From positions 1-64,000 of the forward strand of contig WGSL01000001.1 in the NCBI GenBank assembly GCA_014871665.1: a DNA stretch of 64,000 bases. The letters are read 5' to 3'. The notes under the pieces were generated by a model. The model was not told the origin of the DNA, ran no database searches, and saw only the letters and a list, made by a program, of their open reading frames with translations. Position 1 is the first letter of the stretch. Every line of letters starts with the position of its first letter. The position numbers and the translations under genes are program-made. This stretch comes from Collinsella sp. Its GTDB lineage: Bacteria; Actinomycetota; Coriobacteriia; Coriobacteriales; Coriobacteriaceae. Below, one piece after another: positions 9,036-18,053 of the stretch.

Positions 9036-9830
9036 CTATCCTCTAAAGATATCGGTGAGCATAGCGAGTGCCTCGAGCACGCCGCCGCCGACCGACGTCG
9101 CCTTGTCCGAAATGTAGTTGATATAGCTGGCATCGCCGCGCGGGTCGACATCGGCGCATTTAAAGCCCTCAGTCACCTGCACGCCGTTCGCCAAAAGCCC
9201 GCGAAGGCAGCCATCGATCTGCGTGTACATGGGCGTATCGCCCGCGTAGCCAATCACGTCTCCGGCGCGCACGATGTCGCCGATTGCGCGGTCGGACCGA
9301 AACACGCCGGCGGCGGGGCTGTGGATAACACGCTCTTTGCCATAGCCAGCGATAATACCCGGCACGCCCGTGTTGGGCTGGGGCGAACCTTGGGTAATGA
9401 CACGGCCCAGGAAATGCCCGCGCATGGTTTCGACCACGGCGTCGCAGTCAACCGGCGCGGTGAAGCCCGGTCCCACGGCAATAACGGCAGGCGCCATGTC
9501 GCGCGTGGTACCCAGGTTGCGCTTGGCCAGAATCGCGTCGACCACAGCCGCGGGTTTAAGCTCATCGAGCATCTTGGCCTGAGGGTCCACCACCACGGCG
9601 ACATCCCCCGCTTGGGTAATCTCGAGCGCCTCAGCCGGCGTCTGCGCCAAGCGGGCGCGAATGCCCTCGACCTCGACCTCGCCCAAGCGAATGGCCTCGC
9701 AAAAACTGATTGTGCGACGGATGCACGTGGGAACCGCGATATCGGCCATGACGACCGACACGCCGGCGCGCACCAAACGGGCAGCGACACCCGTGGCGAT
9801 ATCGCCGGCGCCGCGAACATAAACGAGCAT
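9036..9830 (-). CDS. yqeB: selenium-dependent molybdenum cofactor biosynthesis protein YqeB
   Basis: A 264-residue EF2563-type protein beginning MLVYVRGAGDIATGVAARLV, a Rossmann-like start, followed by PTCIRRTISFCEAI and HSPAAGVFRSDRAIGD. YqeB and YqeC are marker genes for selenium-dependent molybdenum hydroxylases, where they are thought to help make the labile selenium cofactor. It is divergent from yqeC across about 100 bases, forming an xdhC-yqeB unit opposite yqeC. Confidence 0.9.
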   Translation of the reverse strand: MLVYVRGAGDIATGVAARLVRAGVSVVMADIAVPTCIRRTISFCEAIRLGEVEVEGIRARLAQTPAEALEITQAGDVAVVVDPQAKMLDELKPAAVVDAILAKRNLGTTRDMAPAVIAVGPGFTAPVDCDAVVETMRGHFLGRVITQGSPQPNTGVPGIIAGYGKERVIHSPAAGVFRSDRAIGDIVRAGDVIGYAGDTPMYTQIDGCLRGLLANGVQVTEGFKCADVDPRGDASYINYISDKATSVGGGVLEALAMLTDIFRG

Positions 9831-9932
9831 TCCCGGGGCACCTCCCTGTGCTACGGTTTGAGCAGAGCAAAAGCGGTTCGACCGCTACTCTGATGATTAT
9901 TTATTATCACAGTATTATACGGCGGTGAACAG

Positions 9933-10667
9933 ATGGAAACGGTTAGCGGCAATCTTGCCTCGGCGCTCAGGATCGAGCCGGACATTACCGCGATTATCGG
10001 CAGCGGTGGCAAGTCGACCTTGCTAAAGACACTCGGCCTTGAGCTTATGCGCGCTGGCGGCCGCGTGCTCCTCTGCACCACCACGCGCATGTTCCCCGTC
10101 GCCGGTGTGCCGTGGGACGGGTCGGGCCGTCGCCTGGACGCCGCGCCTTGGAAGCCGGGTGCCCCACACGCCCTAGGCTGCACCTGCGAGGCCTGCGCGG
10201 GGCTTGTGCGGGGAAGCATCTGCCAGGCAGGCGTCTTGGACCCCCAGACGGGCAAGCTCTCCTCCCCTGCCGAGCCGCTCGACCAGCTGGCGCAGCGCTT
10301 TGACTACGTCCTGGCCGAGGCGGATGGCAGCAAGCGGCTCCCGCTCAAGGCGCACGCCCCGTGGGAGCCGGTCGTTCCCGCCGGCACGGTCAACGTCATC
10401 TGGCTCGTCGGCGCCTCGGGACTCAGCAAGCCCATCAACGAAGCCGTCCACCGCCCCGAGCTCTTTTGCGAGCGTTGCGGCTGCGAGCCCACCGACACTG
10501 CCACCCCAGAGCGCGTCGCCATGGTGCTCAATGCCGAGCTGCGGATGCTGAACCTCAACAATGCCCGCATCATGCTCAACCAAGTCGACACGCTTGCCGA
10601 CCCCACGATGGCCGACCGCTTCGAGGCAGCCCTCGGCCGCCCCGTCGTCGCCAGCAGCCTCAAATAG
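9933..10667 (+). CDS. yqeC: selenium cofactor biosynthesis protein YqeC
   Basis: A 244-residue P-loop protein with the motif IIGSGGKSTLLKTL near residue 20, then LLCTTTRMFPV and the conserved AEADGSKRLPLKAHAPWEP. This matches the YqeC family linked to selenium-dependent molybdenum hydroxylases. It is transcribed opposite to yqeB from a shared AT-rich spacer (9890-9932) with a TATTAT -10-like element. It ends 16 bases before palindrome A copy 2, which may be its terminator. Confidence 0.9.
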   Translation: METVSGNLASALRIEPDITAIIGSGGKSTLLKTLGLELMRAGGRVLLCTTTRMFPVAGVPWDGSGRRLDAAPWKPGAPHALGCTCEACAGLVRGSICQAGVLDPQTGKLSSPAEPLDQLAQRFDYVLAEADGSKRLPLKAHAPWEPVVPAGTVNVIWLVGASGLSKPINEAVHRPELFCERCGCEPTDTATPERVAMVLNAELRMLNLNNARIMLNQVDTLADPTMADRFEAALGRPVVASSLK

Positions 10668-10682
10668 CCGGCCCCATCTCGT

Positions 10683-10751
10683 CAGTTGCGGTGAAATACG
10701 GACTGTTTGGCCGCCTAACGGCCGCAAACAGTCCGTATTCCACCGCAACTG
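10683..10751. repeat. 69-bp extragenic palindrome, family A copy 2
   Basis: Arms beginning CAGTTGCGGTGAAATACGG pair with the other end with one mismatch. The centre adds a second stem, GGCCG/CGGCC, so the whole element can fold as one long hairpin. It lies between the convergent ends of yqeC and the hydantoinase gene, where a bidirectional terminator would be expected. The arm matches copy 1 at 7899-7965 almost base for base. Confidence 0.85.
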
Positions 10752-10777
10752 CGGAGGGGAATCCGGTGATCTTCCTG

Positions 10778-12145
10778 TTAGCGGGGGACGTAGCGGCCGG
10801 GTTGGGCTCCGGTGGGCTCGCCATCGCGCGCCACCAGCACACCGTTGACGTAGACGGCCTTGGCGCGGCCATGTGCCTCAAAGCCCTCGAGCGGCGTGTA
10901 GTCCACAGCCTGATGCTGCGTCGCCGCGCTAATGGTCCAGCGTGCCTGGGGATCCCACACGCACACGTCGGCATCGGAGCCCTCGGCAAGACAGCCCTTG
11001 CGCGGATACATGCCAAAGACGCGCGCCGGGTTCTCGCTCATCAAGCGGCACAAATCCTCGGGTCCCAGCTGTCCCTCAAAGCTCGTGGCAATCGCGACGG
11101 GACGATGCTCCACGCCGGGCCCACCGTTGGGAATCGCGCGGAAATCGTCGCGCCCGCGGTCCTTTTGCCCGTGCAGGTTAAAGCTGCAATGATCGGTCGC
11201 AATAGTATCGATCTCGCCGGCCACAAGTGCCTCGCGCAGGGCTGCACGGTCGCCGGCATGGCGCAGCGGCGGGCTCATCACGTACTTGGCACCCGCAAAG
11301 CCGTCCTCGCCCTGCTCCAAGTAGCAAGTATCGTCGAGCATCAGATACTGAGGGCAGGTCTCGACATAGATGTTCTTCTGCCCGCGCGCTTTGGCAGCGC
11401 GAATGGCCTCGAGCCCCAGCCTGGTCGAAAGGTGCACCACGTTGACCGGAGCGTCCCCGGCCAAGTGCGCCAGATACAGCAGACGGCTCACGGCCTCGGC
11501 CTCGCACACATCCGGACGGCTGAGCGCATGGCCCTCGGGCCCGTGGATGCCCTGCTCAAACACGCGCTTCTGCAGCTCATTCACCAGCGTACCGTTCTCG
11601 CAATGCACGCACAGGATACCGCCCAGGTGCTTGAGCTCCTCCAGCACCTCGAGTGTCTCGGCATCGTCCAAGCGCAGGTGGTCGTAGGCAAAGTAGGTCT
11701 TAAACGACGAAACGCCCGCCTCGCGCATAGCCGTGAGATCGGCGCGGTTGCGCTCATTCCACTCGGCGAGTGCCATATGAAAAGCGTAGTTTGCCGTGCA
11801 GGTGCCGTCGGCGCGGTGGTGCCACTCGGCAAGGGCATCGGGCATGGTCACGCCGCGGTCGGCCGTGGCGTAGTCCACGATGGTCGTCGTACCGCCGCAG
11901 GCAGCCGCACGCGTGCCGGTTTCAAAGCTATCGGCTGTCCAATCCATGCCAGTCCAGCACTGCATGTGCGTGTGGCCGTCGATAAAGCCGGGAAACACCC
12001 AGCAGCCCGCGGCGTCCTCGACGGTATCGCCCTCGGCCGGTTCAATCGCCGCGGCAATCCGCACGATCTTGTCGCCCTCCATGGCAAGATCGGCGCGGCG
12101 AAGCCCCTGGGGCGTCACGAGCGCGCCGTTTTTGATGATGATCAT
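10778..12145 (-). CDS. hydA: D-hydantoinase / dihydropyrimidinase family amidohydrolase
   Basis: A 455-residue cyclic-amide hydrolase. Metal ligands are visible: the HxH of FIDGHTHMQCW, the lysine in VSSFKTYFAYDH that is normally carbamylated, later histidines in VHCENG and VVHLSTR, and the Asp of TIATDHCSFN. In anaerobic purine clusters (E. coli ygeZ) such an enzyme is proposed to open a ring of a uric-acid-derived intermediate. It starts eight bases after the mocA-like gene, suggesting a ygeX-Y-W-mocA-hydA operon. The exact substrate is inferred only. Confidence 0.88.
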   Translation of the reverse strand: MIIIKNGALVTPQGLRRADLAMEGDKIVRIAAAIEPAEGDTVEDAAGCWVFPGFIDGHTHMQCWTGMDWTADSFETGTRAAACGGTTTIVDYATADRGVTMPDALAEWHHRADGTCTANYAFHMALAEWNERNRADLTAMREAGVSSFKTYFAYDHLRLDDAETLEVLEELKHLGGILCVHCENGTLVNELQKRVFEQGIHGPEGHALSRPDVCEAEAVSRLLYLAHLAGDAPVNVVHLSTRLGLEAIRAAKARGQKNIYVETCPQYLMLDDTCYLEQGEDGFAGAKYVMSPPLRHAGDRAALREALVAGEIDTIATDHCSFNLHGQKDRGRDDFRAIPNGGPGVEHRPVAIATSFEGQLGPEDLCRLMSENPARVFGMYPRKGCLAEGSDADVCVWDPQARWTISAATQHQAVDYTPLEGFEAHGRAKAVYVNGVLVARDGEPTGAQPGRYVPR

Positions 12146-12153
12146 GTTGCTCC

Positions 12154-12768
12154 TTATTGATTAATACAGTTGGCCACGCGATCAAAATACGAGCAGGCGG
12201 CAATATGCTCCGTTATGCGTCGCTGTCCCTTGACGGTGTCGACGTCCCACAGCTCGTAGGCACGCGCCTCGACCAGCGCAACGTCGACGCGACCTTTGAG
12301 AATCGAGCCCCCGCCGTCCTTGCCCTCAAGACACATAAGTGCATCGAACAGTTCCGCCGGAAAGAGCACCGGGCTCGAAGGCTCACCGTTGCACGCAAGA
12401 CGCACCGGATGCTTGCGGCCACGCTCGTCAAATGCGCGAACCATGGCATCAAAAGAATCCGAACTCACGAGCGGCTGGTCGCCCGGCAAAAAGAGGCAAC
12501 CTTTCCAGTTGCGTTCGACTCCCCATGAAAGGCCCGCACGGACGCTTTCGCTGCGCAGCCCGCCATCGTGCAGCACGCACGGGCAATGCTTGTCCTCGCA
12601 AATCTGGGCGACCTCGGGCCAACGCGTCGAAACCACGACGTCAAAGCCCCGGGGAACCGAATCGATGGTCCGGGCAATCAGCGGCTCGCCATAGATATCG
12701 GCAAGCATCTTGTTAGAGCCAAACCGCTTGCCCTCGCCCGAAGCCATAATGACGCATCCAAGTTTCAT
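12154..12768 (-). CDS. mocA: MocA/MobA-like molybdenum cofactor nucleotidyltransferase
   Basis: A 204-residue NTP-transferase-fold protein: the N-terminal nucleotide loop MKLGCVIMASGEGKRFGSNK, the LPGDQPL metal-binding motif, and the GEPSSPVLFP substrate segment. MocA-type enzymes add CMP to molybdopterin for hydroxylases such as xanthine dehydrogenase, and the E. coli homologue in this context is ygfJ. The ATG at 12768 is preceded by GGGGGG about eight bases away. An upstream in-frame start is less likely because it would enlarge the conserved N-terminus. Confidence 0.85.
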   Translation of the reverse strand: MKLGCVIMASGEGKRFGSNKMLADIYGEPLIARTIDSVPRGFDVVVSTRWPEVAQICEDKHCPCVLHDGGLRSESVRAGLSWGVERNWKGCLFLPGDQPLVSSDSFDAMVRAFDERGRKHPVRLACNGEPSSPVLFPAELFDALMCLEGKDGGGSILKGRVDVALVEARAYELWDVDTVKGQRRITEHIAACSYFDRVANCINQ

Positions 12769-12855
12769 GGTGATACCCCCCCTGAAACCATCGTACCCAT
12801 AACTCGCGCCGCGGGCATCCACATCGAAAGCGCTTATCCTGCACGCCCGCGATGC

Positions 12856-12897
12856 AAAAAGGGGGGCACCCCGCCGGTTGGCAGAGCGCCCCCTTTA
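12856..12897 (-). terminator. terminator downstream of ygeW
   Basis: On the minus strand AAAGGGGGC pairs with GCCCCCCTTT across an 18-base loop, followed by a T-run (CTTTTTGC). This is a good intrinsic terminator just after the ygeW stop. It implies that mocA and hydA either depend on read-through or have their own promoter near 12770-12850. Confidence 0.75.
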
Positions 12898-12919
12898 CAT
12901 GGCTTACCTCAACCCGGCT

Positions 12920-14122
12920 TTAGACCTGGAGCCAACGGGCGGTGTTGCGCTCGTCGAGGGCCTTGAGGGTAGCGGCGGGATCGGCAACCTTCTGCAGGAA
13001 CATCATGGCAGCGATGGCGTACGGCTTGTAGCTGGCCTCCTTGTACATGCCCACGCGGTGCATGTCGAAGACGTCGGCGTTGACCTCGCCGTGCTCGCAG
13101 GAGACACCGGAGATGTCGGCGGGCAGCGGGTGCATAAAGATGGTGTCCTGGCCGTTGGCAGTCTTCTCCATGAGCTCGGTCGTGGAGCACCAGTCCTGAT
13201 GGGTAGCGTTCTGGGCGAGCAGCTCCTTCTCGAGCGCTGCGATGCCGGCGTCGTCGCCCTCAGCGTACAGGTTGGTACGCTTCTCCATGGCGGCAAACGG
13301 AGCCCAGCTCTTGGGGATCACGATGTCGGCGCCCTCGAAGGCCTCGGCCATGGTGTTGACCTGCTTAAAGGTGGTGCCGGACTCGGCGGCATAGCCCTTG
13401 GCGCGCTCGACGACCTCGGGCATGAGGTCGTAGCCCTCGGGGTGGGCCAGGGTGACGTCCATGCCAAAGCGGGGCAGCAGGCTGATCAGCGACTGCGGGC
13501 AGGACAGCGGCTTGCCGTAAGAGGGCGAATAGGCCCAGGTAACGGCAACCTTCTTGCCCTTGAGGTTCTCGAGGCCGCCAAACTCGTTGATGAGGTAGAG
13601 CATGTCGGCAGAGGACTGCGTGGGGTGATCGGAGTCGGACTGCAGGGAGATGAGCGTGGGACGGTGATCCAGAACGCCGTCCTCGTAAGCCTGCTGGACA
13701 GACTCGGAGACCTCGGCCATGTAGGCGTCGCCCTTGCCGATGTACATGTCGTCGCGGATGCCGATGACGTCGGCCATGAAGGAGATCATGGTAGCGGTCT
13801 CGCGGACGGTCTCGCCGTGGGCGATCTGGGACTTCTTCTCGTCCAGGTCCTGCAGCTCAAGGCCGAGCAGGTTGGCGGCCTTAGAGAAGGAGAAGCGCGT
13901 ACGGGTGGAGTTGTCGCGGAACAGGGAGACGGCCAGGCCCGAGTCGAAGATCTTGGACGAAACGTTGTTCTCACGCAGCTCGCGCAGGGCGTCGGCGACG
14001 ATGTAGAGAGCCTTGAGCTCATCGGTGGTCTTGTCCCAGGTGTGCAGGAAGTCGCTGCCGTACATGTCCTTAAAATCGAGGCCGTTCAGCTGCTCGACGA
14101 GCTCGGTAAACTTAGCGTCCAT
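12920..14122 (-). CDS. ygeW: knotted carbamoyltransferase YgeW
   Basis: A 400-residue aspartate/ornithine carbamoyltransferase relative. The carbamoyl-phosphate motif appears as FRDNSTRTRFSF, and the second domain has HPLPADISGVSC in place of the usual HPLPR. YgeW proteins are known as carbamoyltransferases of unidentified substrate, encoded in purine-degradation clusters. The ATG at 14122 has an AGAAAGGA ribosome-binding site; an in-frame extension upstream (to 14263) lacks one. The 202-base gap to ygeY includes a GC-rich hairpin near 14275-14305. Confidence 0.92.
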   Translation of the reverse strand: MDAKFTELVEQLNGLDFKDMYGSDFLHTWDKTTDELKALYIVADALRELRENNVSSKIFDSGLAVSLFRDNSTRTRFSFSKAANLLGLELQDLDEKKSQIAHGETVRETATMISFMADVIGIRDDMYIGKGDAYMAEVSESVQQAYEDGVLDHRPTLISLQSDSDHPTQSSADMLYLINEFGGLENLKGKKVAVTWAYSPSYGKPLSCPQSLISLLPRFGMDVTLAHPEGYDLMPEVVERAKGYAAESGTTFKQVNTMAEAFEGADIVIPKSWAPFAAMEKRTNLYAEGDDAGIAALEKELLAQNATHQDWCSTTELMEKTANGQDTIFMHPLPADISGVSCEHGEVNADVFDMHRVGMYKEASYKPYAIAAMMFLQKVADPAATLKALDERNTARWLQV

Positions 14123-14324
14123 GGAAATGTCCTTTCTAAAGATGAAACGATCGCAATGAGTAGATGTGCTCCGGCATGCGCGTGTGGCTAGAACATGCAG
14201 AGCACCATGACGAGGACCCGCCACCGTTGAGGAAGCATGGGAGATAACGACCGCGGGCCCCAAGTCAACAGGGGGGTGCCGGGGACACGAGCAGCCCCCG
14301 GCTCAACAAAATCGAGGAATGGGA

Positions 14325-15710
14325 CTAATCGATCTTGTTGTTGGTCAGACCGGCGCGGAACACGGTGGCGTCGCCATCGGCCTTGCTCGGATCGTAGAGG
14401 TTCAGGGCAGCCACGTACATGGCAGCAGCGGTGACCAGGTCGTCCTTGTAGGTGACCTCGTTGGGAGCGTGAGCCTGAGACTCGGCACCCGGGCCAAAGC
14501 CCACGCAGGGGATACCGTAGCGGCCCTGGATGGAGACGCAGTTCGTGGAGAAGGTCCACTTGTCGCACAGCGGGCGACCGGTGCGCTTGTCCATGCTGGG
14601 CTCGCAGCCGATGCGCTCGTCACCAAACATGGCCTTGTGGGCGTCGACGAGGGCCTTGACGTGCGGAGCGGTCTCCTTGTTGATCCACGTGGGGAAGTAA
14701 GCCTCGGTCTCGTAAACCTCGCCGGTCCAGGACGGACGGTCGTACATGTACATGGAGACCTTCACGTCGTCGCCGTACTTCTTGGCAGCCGGCAGGTTGC
14801 GGATCTCGTCCAGGCAGGACTCCCAGGTCTCGCCGGCGGTCATGCGACGGTCGATGGAGATGGCGCAGGAGTCAGCGACAGCGCAGCGGCTGGGGCTGGT
14901 GTAGAAGATCTGGCTGACGGTGCAGGTGCCACGGCCCAGGAAGCGAGCATCCTCGTAGTGCTCGGGGTTGTACTTGGAGTCGAGCATCTTGACGAGGCCC
15001 TTGATGTCGGTCGACTCGTCGCAGCCGTTGTTGTTGAGGGCGCGGACGTCGGCGATGATGTCGGCCATCTTGTAGATGGCGTTGTCGCCGCGGTCGGGAG
15101 CGGAGCCGTGGCAGGAGGTGCCGTGAACGTCGACGCGGATCTCCATGCGGCCGCGGTGACCGCGGTAGATGCCGCCGTCGGTAGGCTCGGTGGAAATGAC
15201 GAACTCGGGCTTAATGCCGTCCTTGTTGTAGATGTACTGCCAGCACATACCGTCGCAGTCCTCTTCCTGGACGGTGCCGACGACCATGATCTTATAGCCC
15301 TCGGGGATGAGGCCCATGTCCTTCATCATCTTGGCAGCGTAGGTAGCGGAAGCCATGCCGCCCTCCTGGTCAGAGCCACCGCGGCCGTAGATGATCTCGT
15401 CGGTCTCGTAGCCCTCGTAGGGATCGGCATCCCAGTTCTCGATGTTGCCGATGCCGACGGTGTCGATGTGGGAGTCGATGGCGATGATCTTGTCGCCCTC
15501 GCCCATAAAGCCCATAACGTTGCCCAGGCCGTCGACCTTGACCTCGTCATAGCCAAGGCTCTCCATCTCGGCCTTGATGCAGGCGACAACCTCGCCCTCC
15601 TCGCAAGACTCAGAGGGATGCGAGATCATAGCGCGCAGGAAGCGAGTCATATCAGCACGATGAGACTCAGCAGCAGCCTTGATAGCGTCGAAATCGAGTT
15701 CTTTAGCCAT
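14325..15710 (-). CDS. ygeY: M20-family peptidase/deacylase YgeY
   Basis: A 461-residue zinc-dependent amidohydrolase. Motifs include [10 protein letters not shown] (first His and Asp ligand), [14 protein letters not shown] (bridging Asp) and [11 protein letters not shown] (catalytic Glu region), with [18 protein letters not shown] in the dimerisation lid. YgeY is a YgeX/YgeW partner thought to hydrolyse an N-acyl or carbamoyl intermediate of uric acid breakdown. It lies downstream of dpaL in the same direction with a 74-base gap. Confidence 0.9.
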   Translation of the reverse strand: MAKELDFDAIKAAAESHRADMTRFLRAMISHPSESCEEGEVVACIKAEMESLGYDEVKVDGLGNVMGFMGEGDKIIAIDSHIDTVGIGNIENWDADPYEGYETDEIIYGRGGSDQEGGMASATYAAKMMKDMGLIPEGYKIMVVGTVQEEDCDGMCWQYIYNKDGIKPEFVISTEPTDGGIYRGHRGRMEIRVDVHGTSCHGSAPDRGDNAIYKMADIIADVRALNNNGCDESTDIKGLVKMLDSKYNPEHYEDARFLGRGTCTVSQIFYTSPSRCAVADSCAISIDRRMTAGETWESCLDEIRNLPAAKKYGDDVKVSMYMYDRPSWTGEVYETEAYFPTWINKETAPHVKALVDAHKAMFGDERIGCEPSMDKRTGRPLCDKWTFSTNCVSIQGRYGIPCVGFGPGAESQAHAPNEVTYKDDLVTAAAMYVAALNLYDPSKADGDATVFRAGLTNNKID

Positions 15711-15784
15711 TGTTCATAACCTTTCAAACGAAGGAATCTACCTGTGAGGTGGCGGAGCGATACCTATTTACTCCGCCCCAACGA

Positions 15785-16999
15785 TTAGCAAGTGGGGTAT
15801 TCGCCTTCCCAGACGATGCGACGGTACTGATCCGGATCCGTGTCGCCCTCGGTGGAGAAGCAGAGCACGGAGCTCGTCTTGTCCAGGCCGATGAGCTCCT
15901 TGAGCTCGGCGTACTCGGGATCGAGCATGAGGGTCTCGACCAGGCCGGTGGTCACAGCGCCGGACTCGCCGGAGATGACGCGCGGGTCGCCCTTCTCGGG
16001 AGCGCCCAGGGTGCGCATGCCGCGAGCGGTGACCCAGTCGGGGCAGGACACAAAGGCAGTGACGTGGTTGCGCAGGATATCCCAGCCCAGGATGTTGGGC
16101 TCGCCGCAGCACAGGCCGGCCATGATGGAGGGCATGTCGCCGTCCACGATGCGCGGGTCGCCGTCGCCGGCGGCAGCGCCCTTGTACAGGCAGGCGGCAG
16201 GAGCGCACTCGACCACGACAAAGGTGGGCGGGTTATCGGGATACAGATTGGTGAAGTAGCCCACCACGGCGCCGGCGAGCGAACCCACGCCAGCCTGGAC
16301 AAACACGTGCGTCGGGCGGTTGATGGCCATCTCGCGCAGCTGCTCGGCAGCCTCGGAAGCCATGGTGCCGTAGCCCTCCATGATCCAGGACGGGATCTTC
16401 TCGTAGCCCTCCCAGGCGGTGTCCTGAACGATGACGCCGCGCTCGCAGGCGTCGGCCTCGGCGGCGGCCATGCGCACGCACTCGTCGTAGTTGACCTCTT
16501 CGATGGTCACCGTTGCGCCCTCGGCGGCGATGTTATCGAAGCGGGGCTTAGTGGAACCCTTGGGCATGTGAACGACGGCCTTCTGGCCCAGCTTGTTGGC
16601 AGCCCATGCCACGCCGCGGCCATGGTTACCGTCGGTGGCGGTAAAGAAGGTGGCCTGGCCAAAGTCCTCGGCCAGCTGATCGGAGGTCAGGTAATCGAAG
16701 GTGCAGTCGGCAACGTCCTTGCCGGTCTCGTCGGCAATGTAGTTGGCCATGGCAAACGAGCCGCCCAGGACCTTAAAGGCGTTGAGGCCAAAGCGATAGC
16801 TCTCGTCCTTAACGCACAGGTTGGACAGACCCAAGCGCGCAGCCTGACCGTCCAGGCGGGCAAGCGGGGTGACGGTATATTGAGGGAACGACTGGTGGAA
16901 GGCGCGGGCCTTCTTCACGTGGTCGAGGCTCATGATTCCCAAGTGCTTGTCATCGCTCTTGGGCATCGTGTTGCCCGCCCACTGGATCTTATCGGCCAT
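15785..16999 (-). CDS. dpaL: 2,3-diaminopropionate ammonia-lyase
   Basis: A 404-residue PLP enzyme (E. coli YgeX) that converts 2,3-diaminopropionate to pyruvate and ammonia. The PLP lysine lies in GLNAFKVLGGSFAM, with the phosphate-binding loop as QAGVGSLAGAVVGYF and a TDGNHGRGVAW substrate loop. It supplies pyruvate at the end of the anaerobic urate pathway. It is the first gene of the left purine operon and is divergent from the PAS/HTH regulator at 17277. The intervening 277 bases hold two operator-like sites. Confidence 0.94.
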   Translation of the reverse strand: MADKIQWAGNTMPKSDDKHLGIMSLDHVKKARAFHQSFPQYTVTPLARLDGQAARLGLSNLCVKDESYRFGLNAFKVLGGSFAMANYIADETGKDVADCTFDYLTSDQLAEDFGQATFFTATDGNHGRGVAWAANKLGQKAVVHMPKGSTKPRFDNIAAEGATVTIEEVNYDECVRMAAAEADACERGVIVQDTAWEGYEKIPSWIMEGYGTMASEAAEQLREMAINRPTHVFVQAGVGSLAGAVVGYFTNLYPDNPPTFVVVECAPAACLYKGAAAGDGDPRIVDGDMPSIMAGLCCGEPNILGWDILRNHVTAFVSCPDWVTARGMRTLGAPEKGDPRVISGESGAVTTGLVETLMLDPEYAELKELIGLDKTSSVLCFSTEGDTDPDQYRRIVWEGEYPTC

Positions 17000-17091
17000 A
17001 CGGTGAACTCCTTAAGTCCTCTCTTGCCGGCCCCCGCATACGCGTTTCAGCCCATTCCCATTCATGCGACTGAACTTTTATGTGGATGCCA

Positions 17092-17157
17092 AACAAAAAG
17101 TTTGTTAGCACTGTTCTATCACACTTTTTGATTGGCATACCTAACGAATTGTTTGTT
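17092..17157. promoter_or_regulatory. pair of operator-like dyads between dpaL and its regulator
   Basis: AACAAAAAGTTTGTT at 17092-17106 is a perfect six-base inverted repeat with a three-base spacer. AACGAATTGTTTGTT at 17143-17157 is the same dyad with one mismatch. The centres are 51 bases apart, about five helical turns, so both face the same side of the DNA. The natural candidate to bind them is the adjacent regulator at 17277-17930. Confidence 0.55.
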
Positions 17158-17276
17158 GCCGTAATCGGTACCTTTTCGCCGCCGAACGGTCACACAACGC
17201 AGCGACGCTTTCGTTATTTGCGAACAGGTGTGGTTTATGGCACAGTGAGCCCAAACTAATTTTTAGGAAGGTACCC

Positions 17277-17930
17277 ATGACCCCCGCACAGATTGAGTTT
17301 TACAAGCGCCTCGCACACGGCCTGGCGCTCCAATTTGGCCCCAACTGCGAAGTCGTCGTCCACGATCTGGAGACCGAGGACGTGGACCACTCCATCGTAG
17401 TGATCGAAAACGGCCACGTCAGCGGGCGCAAACTGGGTGACGGCCCCAGCCATATCGTGTTTGAGTCCATGCACGAGGGCGCCACCGACGTACACGACCG
17501 CGAGCCGTACCTCACTAAAACCACCGACGGTAAGCTGCTCAAATCGTCGACGATCTTTATCCGCAACGACGAGGGCAAGCCCGTCGGCATTTTGGGCATC
17601 AACTTTGACATTACGCTTATGAAGGCATTTGAGCGCTCGCTCGACGCTTTTACCGGCACCGGCGGCACGGGCTATACCGAGCCCGAGCCCATTACCAAGA
17701 ACATCGGCGACCTGCTCGAGGACCTGCTGCACGAGTGCGAGCAGTTTGTGGGCAAGCCCGCGGCGCTCATGACCAAAGACGAGCGCATTCGTGCCATTGG
17801 CTACCTCGACCGTCGCGGTGCCTTCCTCATTTCCAAGTCGAGTGAGCGCGCCTGCGAGTTCTTTGGCATCTCCAAGTACAGCTTCTATAGCTACCTCAAT
17901 GAGGCCAAGGCGGCGGCCGGCGACAAGTAG
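17277..17930 (+). CDS. PAS domain plus HTH transcriptional regulator (YheO/DauR-like)
   Basis: A 217-residue protein with an N-terminal YheO-type PAS domain (about residues 10-120: NCEVVVHDLETEDVDHSIVVI, NGHVSGRKLGDGPS, GKPVGILGINFDIT). A C-terminal HTH_22 domain covers about residues 145-215, ending FGISKYSFYSYLNEAKAA. DauR-type regulators sense small amino-acid-related ligands. Its divergence from dpaL suggests it controls the left purine operon. It shares architecture with the regulator at 41357-42013, at the other end of the cluster. Confidence 0.85.
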   Translation: MTPAQIEFYKRLAHGLALQFGPNCEVVVHDLETEDVDHSIVVIENGHVSGRKLGDGPSHIVFESMHEGATDVHDREPYLTKTTDGKLLKSSTIFIRNDEGKPVGILGINFDITLMKAFERSLDAFTGTGGTGYTEPEPITKNIGDLLEDLLHECEQFVGKPAALMTKDERIRAIGYLDRRGAFLISKSSERACEFFGISKYSFYSYLNEAKAAAGDK

Positions 17931-18053
17931 GCACTCGCCTGGATTGCCCCTCCCTTTTTGGGCGCGAGTTCTGGAAAGCACGAATCCGAGACCGAGCCGC
18001 TTGGGAAGTTCCATATAATCGATGTCATTAGTATTTCGAAAGGATGGGACAGA

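Noticed and set aside
10361..12160. A 599-codon plus-strand frame over the yqeC end and hydantoinase
   Set aside because: It overlaps the real yqeC in another frame, crosses a palindrome and is antisense to a gene with catalytic motifs.
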